A DNA stretch of 64,000 nt, from NCBI GenBank assembly GCA_036404435.1, contig DASWZN010000024.1, positions 1 to 64,000 of the forward strand, in the 5' to 3' direction. Both the position numbers and the translations under genes were made by a program. Position 1 is the first letter of the stretch. The number at the start of each line of letters is the position of its first letter. Positions 17,557-25,806 of the stretch are shown piece by piece. A model generated the notes under the pieces. It saw only the letters and a list, made by a program, of their open reading frames with translations. It did not search any database and was not told the DNA's origin. This DNA is from DASWZN01 sp036404435. Lineage in GTDB: Bacteria > Acidobacteriota > Terriglobia > Bryobacterales > Bryobacteraceae.

Positions 17557-18258
17557 CTAGTCGTAGACATAGTGCAGCACCTTCTTGAGATCCTCCCACG
17601 CTTCGCGCTTGGCGTCCTGGTTGTAGGGCCGCAAAAGGTAGGAAGGATGATACGTCACCATCACGGGGATGCCGCGCCAGTCGTACCAGTTGCCGCGCAG
17701 GCGCGTGACGCCCTCCTTGCGGTCGAGCAGCGCCTTGGCCGCCGTCCCGCCCAGCGCGCAAATCGCCTTGGGCCGGATGGCTTCGAGCTGCTGGAACAGG
17801 AACTGGCCGCAGGTTTCCATCTCGTCCGGCTCCGGCGTGCGATTTCCGGGCGGCCGGCATTTCACCACGTTGCAGATATAGACGTCCTGCCGCGACAGCG
17901 GAACGCCTTCCTTGCGTGCCGTATTCTCGATCATCTGCGTGAGCAGCTGGCCCGCGCGCCCGACGAAAGGAATGCCCTGCGCGTCCTCGTCCGCGCCCGG
18001 GCCTTCTCCCACGAACACCAGGCGCGTGGCCGCATTGCCCACTCCGAAGACGATCTGCGTGCGGCCCTCGCTCAGCCGGCAGCGGTGGCAATCGCCGATC
18101 TCCTCGCGGATCCGTTGCAGGGCTTCCGCGGCCCCCGGGCAGGTCGGCGGAGTCGCAGGCTGAGCGACAGGCTGGGAAGCCTGTCCCGCGCGGTAGAGCG
18201 TCTTGAAGCCGAGGTCCTGGTAGTAGCTCAGGTAGCGGCGCAGCAGATCCGGGTTCAT
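17557..18258 (-). CDS. family-4 uracil-DNA glycosylase
   Basis: The 233-residue protein has the family-4 layout. Cluster cysteines begin in CHRCRLSEGRTQIVFGVG. Motif A is VGEGPGADED and is followed by GIPFVGRAGQLLTQMI. NVVKCRPPGNRTPEPDE leads into ETCGQFL, and the end has YHPSYLLR. It removes uracil from DNA using a structural [4Fe-4S] cluster. The ATG at 18258 overlaps the coaBC stop as ATGA. Residues 20-45 form a variable Pro/Ala linker. Confidence 0.9.
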   Translation of the reverse strand: MNPDLLRRYLSYYQDLGFKTLYRAGQASQPVAQPATPPTCPGAAEALQRIREEIGDCHRCRLSEGRTQIVFGVGNAATRLVFVGEGPGADEDAQGIPFVGRAGQLLTQMIENTARKEGVPLSRQDVYICNVVKCRPPGNRTPEPDEMETCGQFLFQQLEAIRPKAICALGGTAAKALLDRKEGVTRLRGNWYDWRGIPVMVTYHPSYLLRPYNQDAKREAWEDLKKVLHYVYD

Positions 18259-19448
18259 CGCAGCTTCAACAGCTCGTCGAGAATCCGCCCGGCGATGGCC
18301 TTCTTGGGAGCGCGCGCAAGTTCCACGGTCGCGCCTCCGCGGAGCACCAGCACGGCCTCGTTGTCGTCGGCGCCGAATCCGGTCCCTTCCACGCCCACGC
18401 GGTTCCCCACCACCATGTCGCAGTTCTTTGCCGTGAGCTTGCGCCGCGCCTCCGCGGCCACGTCCGCCGTCTCGGCGGCAAACCCGACCAGCAGCCGCCC
18501 ACCCTTCTGGCGCCCCACCTCGGCCAGGATGTCCGCCGTCGGCTCGAGCGCAAGCGAGATCGCGCCGCCGGTCTTCTTGATCTTCTGTGCCGCCGGCGAG
18601 GGCACGGTGTAGTCGGCCACCGCGGCCGCCTTCACGACGATGGTCGCCTCCGCCAGCCGGTCGAGCACCGCCGTACGCATCTCGGCCGCCGTCCGGACCG
18701 GGACCACCGTCACGCCGGCCGGCGCGGCCAGGCTCACGGGTCCCGAAACGAGGATGACCCGCGCTCCGCGCTCGGCTGCCGCTTCCGCGATCGCGTATCC
18801 CATCTTGCCGCTCGACCGATTCGAGAGGAACCGCACCGGGTCGATCGGCTCCTCGGTCGGTCCGGCGGTTACGAGCACCGTATCCCCTTCGAGATCGCGC
18901 CGCGGCTGAAGAACACCCATCACCGCTGCGGCGATCCGCTCCGGCTCGGCCAGCCTCCCCGGGCCCACCGTGCCGCAGGCGAGCAGGCCTTCCTCGGGCT
19001 CGACGATGGTATGGCCGCGCCCACGCAGCGTCTCCATATTGCGCTGCGTGGCCGGGTGCTGCCACATGCGCGTATTCATCGCGGGCGCGAGCACCACGGG
19101 TCCGGCAAAGGCCAGGTAGAGGGTGGAAAGGAAGTCGTCGGCCAGTCCGTTGGCGAGTTTGGCCAGCAAGTCCGCGGTCGCGGGCGCAACCACCAGCAGA
19201 TCGGCTCCGTCGGCCACGCCGATGTGCTCCACCGCGCTCGCCAGCGTCTCTTCGCCGGCGCCTGCAGAAAACAGGCCGGTGATCACTTTGCGGCCCGTCA
19301 GCGCCGCGAACGTCAGCGGCCTCACGAACTCCTGGGCCGCCGCCGTCATCACCACCTGAACGGAAACGCCGCGCTCCATGAGCGCGCGGGCCAGCTCCGC
19401 CGACTTATACGCCGCGATGCCGCCGCCGATGCCGAGCACGACGTTCAT
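18255..19448 (-). CDS. coaBC: bifunctional phosphopantothenoylcysteine decarboxylase/synthetase
   Basis: The 397-residue protein has an N-terminal flavin-dependent CoaC domain (GIGGGIAAYKSAEL at the start, catalytic His in VEHIGVADGAD, APAMNTRMW) and a C-terminal CoaB domain (TAGPTEEPIDPVRFLSNRSS, with the KMGYAIA helix following, and AAVADY). Together they convert phosphopantothenate and cysteine to phosphopantetheine in CoA synthesis. It sits in the common gmk-rpoZ-coaBC order. Confidence 0.95.
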   Translation of the reverse strand: MNVVLGIGGGIAAYKSAELARALMERGVSVQVVMTAAAQEFVRPLTFAALTGRKVITGLFSAGAGEETLASAVEHIGVADGADLLVVAPATADLLAKLANGLADDFLSTLYLAFAGPVVLAPAMNTRMWQHPATQRNMETLRGRGHTIVEPEEGLLACGTVGPGRLAEPERIAAAVMGVLQPRRDLEGDTVLVTAGPTEEPIDPVRFLSNRSSGKMGYAIAEAAAERGARVILVSGPVSLAAPAGVTVVPVRTAAEMRTAVLDRLAEATIVVKAAAVADYTVPSPAAQKIKKTGGAISLALEPTADILAEVGRQKGGRLLVGFAAETADVAAEARRKLTAKNCDMVVGNRVGVEGTGFGADDNEAVLVLRGGATVELARAPKKAIAGRILDELLKLR

Positions 19449-19460
19449 GAAGGGAACGCC

Positions 19461-19718
19461 TCAGATGTTCTCGGGCGGCAGTTCCGGCACGTCGTCCACA
19501 TGAGTGGCCGGGTCGTCGTACTTCACCAGACCGCGGCGCACTTCCTCGACCGCCGTCACGGTGGGTTTCTTCGAGGTGGTGGGGAGAAACGGGCGGGCGC
19601 CGCTCTGAAGCTGGCGGGCGCGCTTGGCGGCCACGATGATGAACCGGTAGGTGCTCTGCTCCGGGTCGTCCGGAATCGAGGCATTCATGTTGTTGCGCGG
19701 TGCAGGCGAATCAGTCAT
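19461..19718 (-). CDS. rpoZ: RNA polymerase omega subunit
   Basis: The 85-residue protein has the omega core STYRFIIVAAKRARQLQSGA and a TAVEEVRRGLV helix. It promotes assembly of RNA polymerase. AGAGAGG precedes the ATG at 19718. The position between gmk and coaBC is the standard bacterial arrangement and supports the call for a short, divergent sequence. Confidence 0.9.
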   Translation of the reverse strand: MTDSPAPRNNMNASIPDDPEQSTYRFIIVAAKRARQLQSGARPFLPTTSKKPTVTAVEEVRRGLVKYDDPATHVDDVPELPPENI

Positions 19719-19750
19719 GCAAACGACCTCTCTTTGCGACGGGCGACGAG

Positions 19751-20365
19751 CTACGAGCCCTTTTCGAACGTCCCCAGGATGGCGCGAACCTCGCCCTCCA
19801 TCCTGGTACGGCGGACGCGCTCGGCTTTCACGATCGATGCCAGCGCGTCCACGGATCTCTCCAGGTCCCGGTTCACGACGACGTAATCGTACGCGCCGTA
19901 ATTGCCGATCTCCGTCGCCGCCCCGTCCAGCCGCCGCGCGATAACTTCTTCGGAATCTTCGGATCGCGCCCGCAGGCGCTTCTCGAGCTCCGCGCGCGAT
20001 GGGGCGAGCACAAAAATAGTTACGGCTTCCGGAACCTTACCCTTCAATTGTCGCGCACCCTGAACGTCGATGTCGAGTAGCAGGTCCCGCCCCTCCGCCT
20101 GCGCGCGTTCGAGCATGCCCCGGTGCGTTCCGTAGTAGTTCCCGAACACCTCGGCGTGCTCCAGAAATTCGTCGCGCGCGAGCGCCGCCTCGAACTCCGG
20201 GCGCGAGAGAAAGTGGTAGGCCTGGCCCGAAACCTCCTGGCCCCGCGGCGCGCGGGTGGTGTACGAAATCGAAAACAGCAAACGCGGGTCCTGTTGCAGG
20301 AGGCGATGTGCCAGCGTGGATTTCCCGGACCCCGACGGGGCCGAGACGATGAAGACGATGCTCAT
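19751..20365 (-). CDS. gmk: guanylate kinase
   Basis: The 204-residue enzyme has the P-loop SAPSGSGKSTL (about residues 8-18), the GMP-binding SYTTRAPRGQEVSG and a DIDVQGARQLK segment. It converts GMP to GDP. Its ATG overlaps the yicC stop. Immediately after its TAG stop lies a short run, GACGGGCGACGAG, that recurs at 44729-44768. Confidence 0.95.
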   Translation of the reverse strand: MSIVFIVSAPSGSGKSTLAHRLLQQDPRLLFSISYTTRAPRGQEVSGQAYHFLSRPEFEAALARDEFLEHAEVFGNYYGTHRGMLERAQAEGRDLLLDIDVQGARQLKGKVPEAVTIFVLAPSRAELEKRLRARSEDSEEVIARRLDGAATEIGNYGAYDYVVVNRDLERSVDALASIVKAERVRRTRMEGEVRAILGTFEKGS

Positions 20366-21252
20366 TCGAGGTTCAGCCCCTGTTCCCGAATCTTCTCGAT
20401 CTCGGCCTTGGCGGTGAGCGCCAGCTCGGTGATCTCAAGGCCGGTCTCGCCCACGCCGGTTGATTTGGAAAGGACGGTGTTGGTCTCCCGGTGCATCTCT
20501 TGCAGCATGAAGTCGATCTTCTTGCCAACCTCGCCGCCCTCGACGAGCAGGTCGTCCAGTTGCACCGCGTGGACCTTGAGGCGCGTCAGTTCCTCGCTGA
20601 TGTCGGTCCGGTCCACCAGGTAGGCCACTTCCTGGGCCAGGCGTTGGGGGTCCACTTCCGCGCCGCGGAGCAGCTCGGCGAGCTTAGCGGCCAGCCGCGC
20701 CTGGAATTCGGGCACCGCCCGCGAACGGAATTCGTCCATCCGCCGCGCGCAGTCCAGCACCGTGGCATTGCGGCCGCGCATCTCCGCGGCGGTCTCCGCG
20801 CCTTCGCGCTCGCGAAACTCGTTCAACCGCTCGAGCGCTTCTTCGAGCGTCTCCACCAGCAGCCGTTCCGTGTCCGGCTCGGGCTCGGCGTCCTCCGGCG
20901 TGAACATGCCCGGCATCTGCAGGGTCAGGTTCAGGTCCGGCTCGCTGTGCAGGCCGTGGACCGCCGAGATCCGATGAAACGCCCGCAGGTAAGCCTCGAG
21001 CAACGGCTGGTTGACCACGGCCGGCGCGGCGGCGCCTCCCGCGGAGTAGCTCATCTGCACCTGGACATGCCCGCGCGCCAGGTAGCGCTTCACCGCGCCG
21101 CGCAGCGCCGCCTCGAACGGGTCGAACGCCGGCGCCATGCGAAAGTGAATGTCCAGCCCGCGGTGGTTGACGGTCTTCACCATCGCGACCGCCTCGCGGT
21201 CGCCCGCGGCTCTGCGCGCGCGGGCAAAGCCGGTCATGCTGCGCGGGCTCAT
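20362..21252 (-). CDS. yicC: YicC-family protein (putative endoribonuclease)
   Basis: The 296-residue protein opens with the family motif MTGFARA and carries the C-terminal DUF1732 region (RTDISEELTRLKVH followed by GKKIDFMLQEMHRETNT). YicC relatives are reported as ribonucleases affecting small-RNA turnover. ATG 21252 follows GAGGTGA. A longer in-frame start at 21324 would translate a palindromic repeat element and is rejected. It is upstream of gmk in one operon. Confidence 0.85.
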   Translation of the reverse strand: MSPRSMTGFARARRAAGDREAVAMVKTVNHRGLDIHFRMAPAFDPFEAALRGAVKRYLARGHVQVQMSYSAGGAAAPAVVNQPLLEAYLRAFHRISAVHGLHSEPDLNLTLQMPGMFTPEDAEPEPDTERLLVETLEEALERLNEFREREGAETAAEMRGRNATVLDCARRMDEFRSRAVPEFQARLAAKLAELLRGAEVDPQRLAQEVAYLVDRTDISEELTRLKVHAVQLDDLLVEGGEVGKKIDFMLQEMHRETNTVLSKSTGVGETGLEITELALTAKAEIEKIREQGLNLE

Positions 21253-21274
21253 GCGGTCACCTCGCACTTTCTCC

Positions 21275-21324
21275 GTGGGGCAGGCGCTTCCGCCTGCCTG
21301 GGCAGGCCAAACGGCCTGCCCCAC
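21275..21324. repeat. 50-bp double-hairpin palindromic element
   Basis: Ends are GTGGGGCAGGC and GCCTGCCCCAC. Two hairpins lie between (GGCAGGCG/CGCCTGCC and GGGCAGGCC/GGCCTGCCC). It is 47 of 50 bases identical to the element at 52377-52426, with the differences in the loops. It lies in the ABC-transporter/yicC gap, in the yicC leader. Confidence 0.8.
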
Positions 21325-21382
21325 GCGGCCGCGCCGCCCGCGTCTTCAACCGCGTGGTCATCCAATGACATCGTTTGTCCTT

Positions 21383-23212
21383 TCATGACACGACCGAATC
21401 CGGCTCGATGAACTGCAGCGCATGCAGCCGCTGGTAGACGCCGCCGCCGCCGACCAGCTCCTCGTGCGTGCCGATCTCCGAGACCCTGCCCTGATCGAGC
21501 ACCACGATCTTGTCGGCGCGGCGGATGGTGGAGAGCCGGTGGGCGATCACGATCACCGTCCGCCCCGCCATCAGGTTGGCCAGCGCCTTCTGTACCAGCA
21601 TCTCCGATTCCGTGTCCAGGTGCGAGGTGGCCTCGTCCAGAATCAGGATGGGCGCGTTCTTGAGCAGCGCCCGCGCGATGGAGATCCGCTGGCGCTGCCC
21701 GCCGCTGAGCTTCACGCCGCGCTCGCCGATCATCGTGTCGTACCCTTGTGGAAGCGCGCCGATGAACTCCTCGGCCAGCGAATTCCGCGCGGCTTCCGCG
21801 ACCGCCGTCATGCTCGCGCCCGGTTTGCCGTAGCGGATGTTATTGGCCACCGTGTCGTTGAACAGAAACGTGTCCTGCGCCACCAGGCTGACCTTCTCGC
21901 GCAAAGACGCCAGTTCCAGGTCGCGCACGTCCGTGCCGTCTATGAGCACCCGGCCTTCCGAGACATCGTAAAACCGCGGCACCAGGTTCACCAGCGTGGT
22001 TTTTCCCGCTCCGCTCGGCCCCACCAGCGCGACTATTTCGCCGGCTTTGACCTCGAGGTCGATGGACTTCAGCAGGAAGCCGTTCTCGGCGGTAGGATAG
22101 CGGAAGCTGACGCCGGCAAACGCAATTCCCTGCTTGAATTCGGCCAGCCGCCGTGCGCCCGCCTTGCTGCGGATGTCATCGGGCCGCACCAGGTATTCGA
22201 AGACCCGCTCGGAGGCGCCCAGAGCCTGCTGGAAGATGTTGTGAATCCCCGTGAGCCGCTTGACCGGATCGTAGAGCAGCAGAAGGGCGGAGATAAACGT
22301 CATGAAGCCTTGCGACGTCATGGCGTTCGCCTTGATCTGGTCGCGCGCATAGGCCAGCAGGCCGACGATCGTCACGGCGGCCAGAAACTCGATCAGGGGC
22401 GACGACAGCGCCTGCTGCAGCGTGTACTTGAGATTGCTCCGCTTGAGCCGCCGCGCCGTCTCGAAGAAGCGGCGGGATTCGTACGGCTCGGCGCAGAACG
22501 ACTTCACCACCTGGTGCCCGCTGAGGGATTCCTGCAGGATCTGGTTCACCTCCGCCTGGTGATCCTGCGCGCGCCGCGTGGTTTTGCGGATGCGCCTGCC
22601 GATGCGCGCCGTGGGGATCAGCACGAAGGGCAACAGCGTGAGGCTGATCAAGGCCAGGCGCCAGTCGATGGACACAATGACAATCAGGAAGAACGCCGCC
22701 GAGAACGACTGCCGCAGCAGGTCCGCCAGCATCTGCGAGCAGGCCAGTTGCATCTTGTCCACGTCGTTCATGATGGAGGACATCAGCCGGCCCGTGGAAT
22801 GCGTCTCGAAGAACTGCGCGCCCTGCCGCAGCACCTTGTCGAACACTTTCTGCCGCAGGTCCGTCATCGCCGAGAGCCCGGCGTAGTTGATCAGGAAGTT
22901 ACCGGCATAGTCGCACAGGCCCTTGGTCAGGAAGGTGGCCAGGATCGCGAAGGCAATCATGGTCCACACGTTGTGGATGAAGCCCGGCGTCAGCTGCTCG
23001 AGATAGAGCGGCCGTCCCAGCAGCGGAATGTTCTTCAGCAACAGGACGGGAACCTGGGCCGAGCCTGGATTCAGAACGCGCCCGATGACCGGCCCGATCA
23101 TCAGCGGCACCATGCCGTGCATGGCGCCGGCGCCCAGCATCATCACGGTGCCCCCCAGAAGGGCGGCCCAATGCGGCGCCACGAAACGAAGCAGGCGCAG
23201 CCTTTCCTTCAC
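21383..23212 (-). CDS. MsbA-like ABC exporter, fused permease and ATPase
   Basis: The 609-residue protein joins six membrane helices (about residues 1-330) to one nucleotide-binding domain. The latter has Walker A GPSGAGKTT (about 400), signature KLSGGQRQR, Walker B ILILDEATSHLD and an H-loop AHRLSTIRRAD. Homodimeric exporters of this type flip lipid A core or other lipids. A lipid substrate is plausible because the ATGA-coupled upstream gene is a heptosyltransferase-like GT9. The substrate is inferred, not shown. Confidence 0.85.
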   Translation of the reverse strand: MKERLRLLRFVAPHWAALLGGTVMMLGAGAMHGMVPLMIGPVIGRVLNPGSAQVPVLLLKNIPLLGRPLYLEQLTPGFIHNVWTMIAFAILATFLTKGLCDYAGNFLINYAGLSAMTDLRQKVFDKVLRQGAQFFETHSTGRLMSSIMNDVDKMQLACSQMLADLLRQSFSAAFFLIVIVSIDWRLALISLTLLPFVLIPTARIGRRIRKTTRRAQDHQAEVNQILQESLSGHQVVKSFCAEPYESRRFFETARRLKRSNLKYTLQQALSSPLIEFLAAVTIVGLLAYARDQIKANAMTSQGFMTFISALLLLYDPVKRLTGIHNIFQQALGASERVFEYLVRPDDIRSKAGARRLAEFKQGIAFAGVSFRYPTAENGFLLKSIDLEVKAGEIVALVGPSGAGKTTLVNLVPRFYDVSEGRVLIDGTDVRDLELASLREKVSLVAQDTFLFNDTVANNIRYGKPGASMTAVAEAARNSLAEEFIGALPQGYDTMIGERGVKLSGGQRQRISIARALLKNAPILILDEATSHLDTESEMLVQKALANLMAGRTVIVIAHRLSTIRRADKIVVLDQGRVSEIGTHEELVGGGGVYQRLHALQFIEPDSVVS

Positions 23213-24120
23213 GCCGCCACCTTCAACCGTTCGAGCGCGGCGATCACCGTCTCAACCGGCACTTCCCCGATGGGACCCGGCGCCGCCACCACCTCGGCCG
23301 CCGCCTTCCACGGCCGCCACAGTTCGAGATCCGAGTTCCCGAAGATCACCACCGCGGGGATGCCGAAGGCCGCGGCCATGTGCGCCGGGCCGGAGTCGTT
23401 CCCCACAAAGGCCGAGGCGTGCGCCATCAGCGTCTTCAGCCGCGGGAGCGGCGCGCCCGCAACCACGCGGTAGGCGCGGAATGCCGCCAGGTCGTCCTCC
23501 ACGCCGCCGACGAAGACCGGTTCGAGGCCCCACCTTTCCTCGAAGTGGCGCGCCACCGCCAGGAAGCCCGCCGACGTCCAGGTCTTGTCCGGAGCCGAGG
23601 CCACGGGGTGCAGCACGGCATAAGCTTGCTCTTCGCCGTTCGGCTGGGCGAACAGTTTCGCGCGCGGGATCTCGCACCGCCCGGCGCCCAGGTAGAACAC
23701 CGCCGACGCCAGGTGCTCCGCCGTGTGCGCCCGCCGCGAGAATTCCAGAATCTGTTGCGGCGGCGGGATGCGGACGTTGTACACGAAGCCGTAGCGGTGG
23801 TGGCCGAACCCGGCGCGAAACCGCGCCCCTGAGGCGAACGAAAAAGCCATGCTGCGCGGCCCGCCGTGCAGATTCAGCGAGAGCGCCGGCGCCCATTTCC
23901 GCAAGGCGCTCAAACGCGGCGGCAGGATCCGGTCGACGTCCGGATTGCCCTCGAAAACCCCCGCGAAGCGGTCTTCCACAACCACCGCGACCTTCAGGTC
24001 CGGCCGGCTGCGCTTGAGGATTTCCAAAGCCGGCGTCGTCAGGATGCAGTCCCCCAGCGAGCGCAGGCGGATCACGGCCGCTCGCGCTCCGCGGGGTAGC
24101 TGATCGAGTATGCTCTGCAT
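23209..24120 (-). CDS. glycosyltransferase family 9 (heptosyltransferase-like)
   Basis: The 303-residue GT-B protein has the GT9 N-terminus with LRSLGDCILTTPAL (about residues 19-32) and the C-terminal donor-site stretch FVGNDSGPAHMAAAFGIPAVVIFG. Relatives add ADP-heptose to LPS inner core. The acceptor here is unknown. The stop overlaps the ABC-exporter start, so both are probably in one envelope operon. Confidence 0.85.
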   Translation of the reverse strand: MQSILDQLPRGARAAVIRLRSLGDCILTTPALEILKRSRPDLKVAVVVEDRFAGVFEGNPDVDRILPPRLSALRKWAPALSLNLHGGPRSMAFSFASGARFRAGFGHHRYGFVYNVRIPPPQQILEFSRRAHTAEHLASAVFYLGAGRCEIPRAKLFAQPNGEEQAYAVLHPVASAPDKTWTSAGFLAVARHFEERWGLEPVFVGGVEDDLAAFRAYRVVAGAPLPRLKTLMAHASAFVGNDSGPAHMAAAFGIPAVVIFGNSDLELWRPWKAAAEVVAAPGPIGEVPVETVIAALERLKVAA

Positions 24121-24129
24121 GCCCGCGGG

Positions 24130-24300
24130 CTACTCTTCGATTTTAGCCTCGTCGACGAGCATGACTGGAATGTCGTCGCGAATGGGGTAAACCCGCTTGC
24201 ACTCGGCGCACTTCAGTCCGCTCTGGTCCGGCGTGAGGTGCACCGGCGCTTTGCACAGCGGGCACACCAGAATTTCGAGCAAGTCCTTGCTAATGGGCAT
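24130..24300 (-). CDS. Trm112-family small zinc-ribbon protein
   Basis: The 56-residue protein is MPISKDLLEILVCPLC, a spacer, then LKCAECKRVYPIRDDIPVML. Two CxxC pairs form the zinc ribbon and the RDDIPVML strand is typical of Trm112/UPF0434. Family members activate methyltransferases or are of unknown role in bacteria. It is short but complete, with ATG at 24300 and TAG at 24130. It lies between GT9 and a membrane protein on the same strand. Confidence 0.85.
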   Translation of the reverse strand: MPISKDLLEILVCPLCKAPVHLTPDQSGLKCAECKRVYPIRDDIPVMLVDEAKIEE

Positions 24301-24321
24301 AGCTTCAACCGGAGTAACAGT

Positions 24322-25806
24322 TTACCAGTTTCCAGCTCGCGGCTGGCCCGGCGCGGCCAGCACCGTGCCGGACACCCGGCCGCGGTAAAGTACGCGCAGC
24401 GCACGGCGGGCGACCAGCGCGCCATCGTTCGAGATCAGAACGTAGATATCGTAGTCGCCGTCGGGACCGCTGCGGTCGAACGGAGCGAGCCACGTCCAGC
24501 GGCGGACGGTTCGATAGAAGTTGAAGGCCGGCTCGAGTTGCCAGGAGATCCCGGCCCGCAGCGGCGCCGTTCCCCTGGGCGCACCCTCAACGAGTTCCAG
24601 GATGCGCTTCGAATCGGCTTCATAGCGCCACACGTAGAAACTCGACGTGTTCCACTGGACCAGGTACTGCGCCGCGATCAGCGCGCCAACAACGGCGGCG
24701 GCGAGGCCCGGTATGCGCCCGGCACTCTTCGCCAGGGTTGCCAGCGCCAGGCCGGCCAGCGGCAGGAAGTACAAACCGGTCCGGTCGGAAGGATACGGCA
24801 TATCCACGGCGTAGTGAAGCGCGACCAGGAGCGCCGCGGAACCAGCCATCGCGCCCCCGGCGAGAAACAACACCGCATCCGGCAGGACTGGCGGTTTGCG
24901 TTCGCGCCCCGCTCGGAACACCCGCGCCGCACCGAGCGCCGCCGCCAGCAGCGCTACCGCCGGCGGAAGAATTGCCAGCGCGGCGCGCCAGCCGGCAAGA
25001 ACGCTGTTTGCGGAGTCGTGATACGCGAAGGAGCAGGCGATCAGGTTGCGAACGCTGGCGGCCGGCGAATCGGTTCCGACGTAGAAATCCGACAGGTGCG
25101 CCTTCGAAAACGGTGCGGCGAGGAAGAACAATAACGCCACGGCGCCCAGAGGGAGAACGAAGTGGCGGAGCCGAGGCGCCGCGGCGGGCAGCGCGTGCTT
25201 CTTGGTCCGTTTGGCCGGAACGGCGGGCGCCGGAGCACGCCAAAGCAAGTATCCGAACAGCGCCGCCAGCACCAAGGCGGGGACCAACAGCGTCAGGTTG
25301 GCAGCCGGCGCGAGCGCCAGCGCCGTGCCGGCCAGATAGAGATCCCTCCGCCCGCGGCGCGCCAGACACTCCACCATCTTCAAGAGCGAGTAGAAGAAGA
25401 GCGCCAGCGCCAAACCGTATCCGCGGGCGGCCACCAGAAAATCGAGCACCAGCGGATTGGCGGCCATCAGGAGAACCGCCAGCGGAACCAGCCACCCTCC
25501 GCCGAAAATCAGGAAGGCCAGACGGTACACCGCCAGGAAGAACAAAGCTCCCGCCAGCAGGCTGGGAAGCCGGAGCGACAGCTCCGATGTGCCGAAAAGC
25601 CCTGTCGACAGGCGCTCGAGGATGGTCGCCAGAAAATGGTGGTTGGCGTCGTAGACGTCGAAGATGTTCGATACCGGAGCGTCGAGGTAGATCTGCCAGG
25701 TGAGCGCTTCGTCGTGCGTGACCGCCTGCGTCGCGGCGCGGTAGCAGTTGGCCGCGAACAGCAGGCCCAGCATCAGTGCAACGCCCATGCGGAGAGGCAA
25801 CTTCAT
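24322..25806 (-). CDS. polytopic GT-C-like membrane protein (glycosyltransferase 39-type)
   Basis: The 494-residue protein begins at ATG 25806, which overlaps the previous stop as ATGA. About ten to twelve membrane segments are seen, with VTHDEALTWQIYLD in the first loop, where GT39-type enzymes hold their catalytic Asp-Glu, and a C-terminal extracytoplasmic domain of about 120 residues. It probably transfers a sugar from a lipid carrier. A Lys/Arg-rich loop (AKRTKKH) marks a cytoplasmic side. Confidence 0.7.
   Translation of the reverse strand: MKLPLRMGVALMLGLLFAANCYRAATQAVTHDEALTWQIYLDAPVSNIFDVYDANHHFLATILERLSTGLFGTSELSLRLPSLLAGALFFLAVYRLAFLIFGGGWLVPLAVLLMAANPLVLDFLVAARGYGLALALFFYSLLKMVECLARRGRRDLYLAGTALALAPAANLTLLVPALVLAALFGYLLWRAPAPAVPAKRTKKHALPAAAPRLRHFVLPLGAVALLFFLAAPFSKAHLSDFYVGTDSPAASVRNLIACSFAYHDSANSVLAGWRAALAILPPAVALLAAALGAARVFRAGRERKPPVLPDAVLFLAGGAMAGSAALLVALHYAVDMPYPSDRTGLYFLPLAGLALATLAKSAGRIPGLAAAVVGALIAAQYLVQWNTSSFYVWRYEADSKRILELVEGAPRGTAPLRAGISWQLEPAFNFYRTVRRWTWLAPFDRSGPDGDYDIYVLISNDGALVARRALRVLYRGRVSGTVLAAPGQPRAGNW

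Noticed and set aside
21253..21324. N-terminal extension of YicC in frame with the palindromic element
   Set aside because: ATG 21252 has a ribosome binding site and the family's MTGFARA start follows; the extension is translated repeat.
21422..23473. 683-codon plus-strand frame
   Set aside because: Antisense shadow of the ABC exporter; no domain and biased composition.
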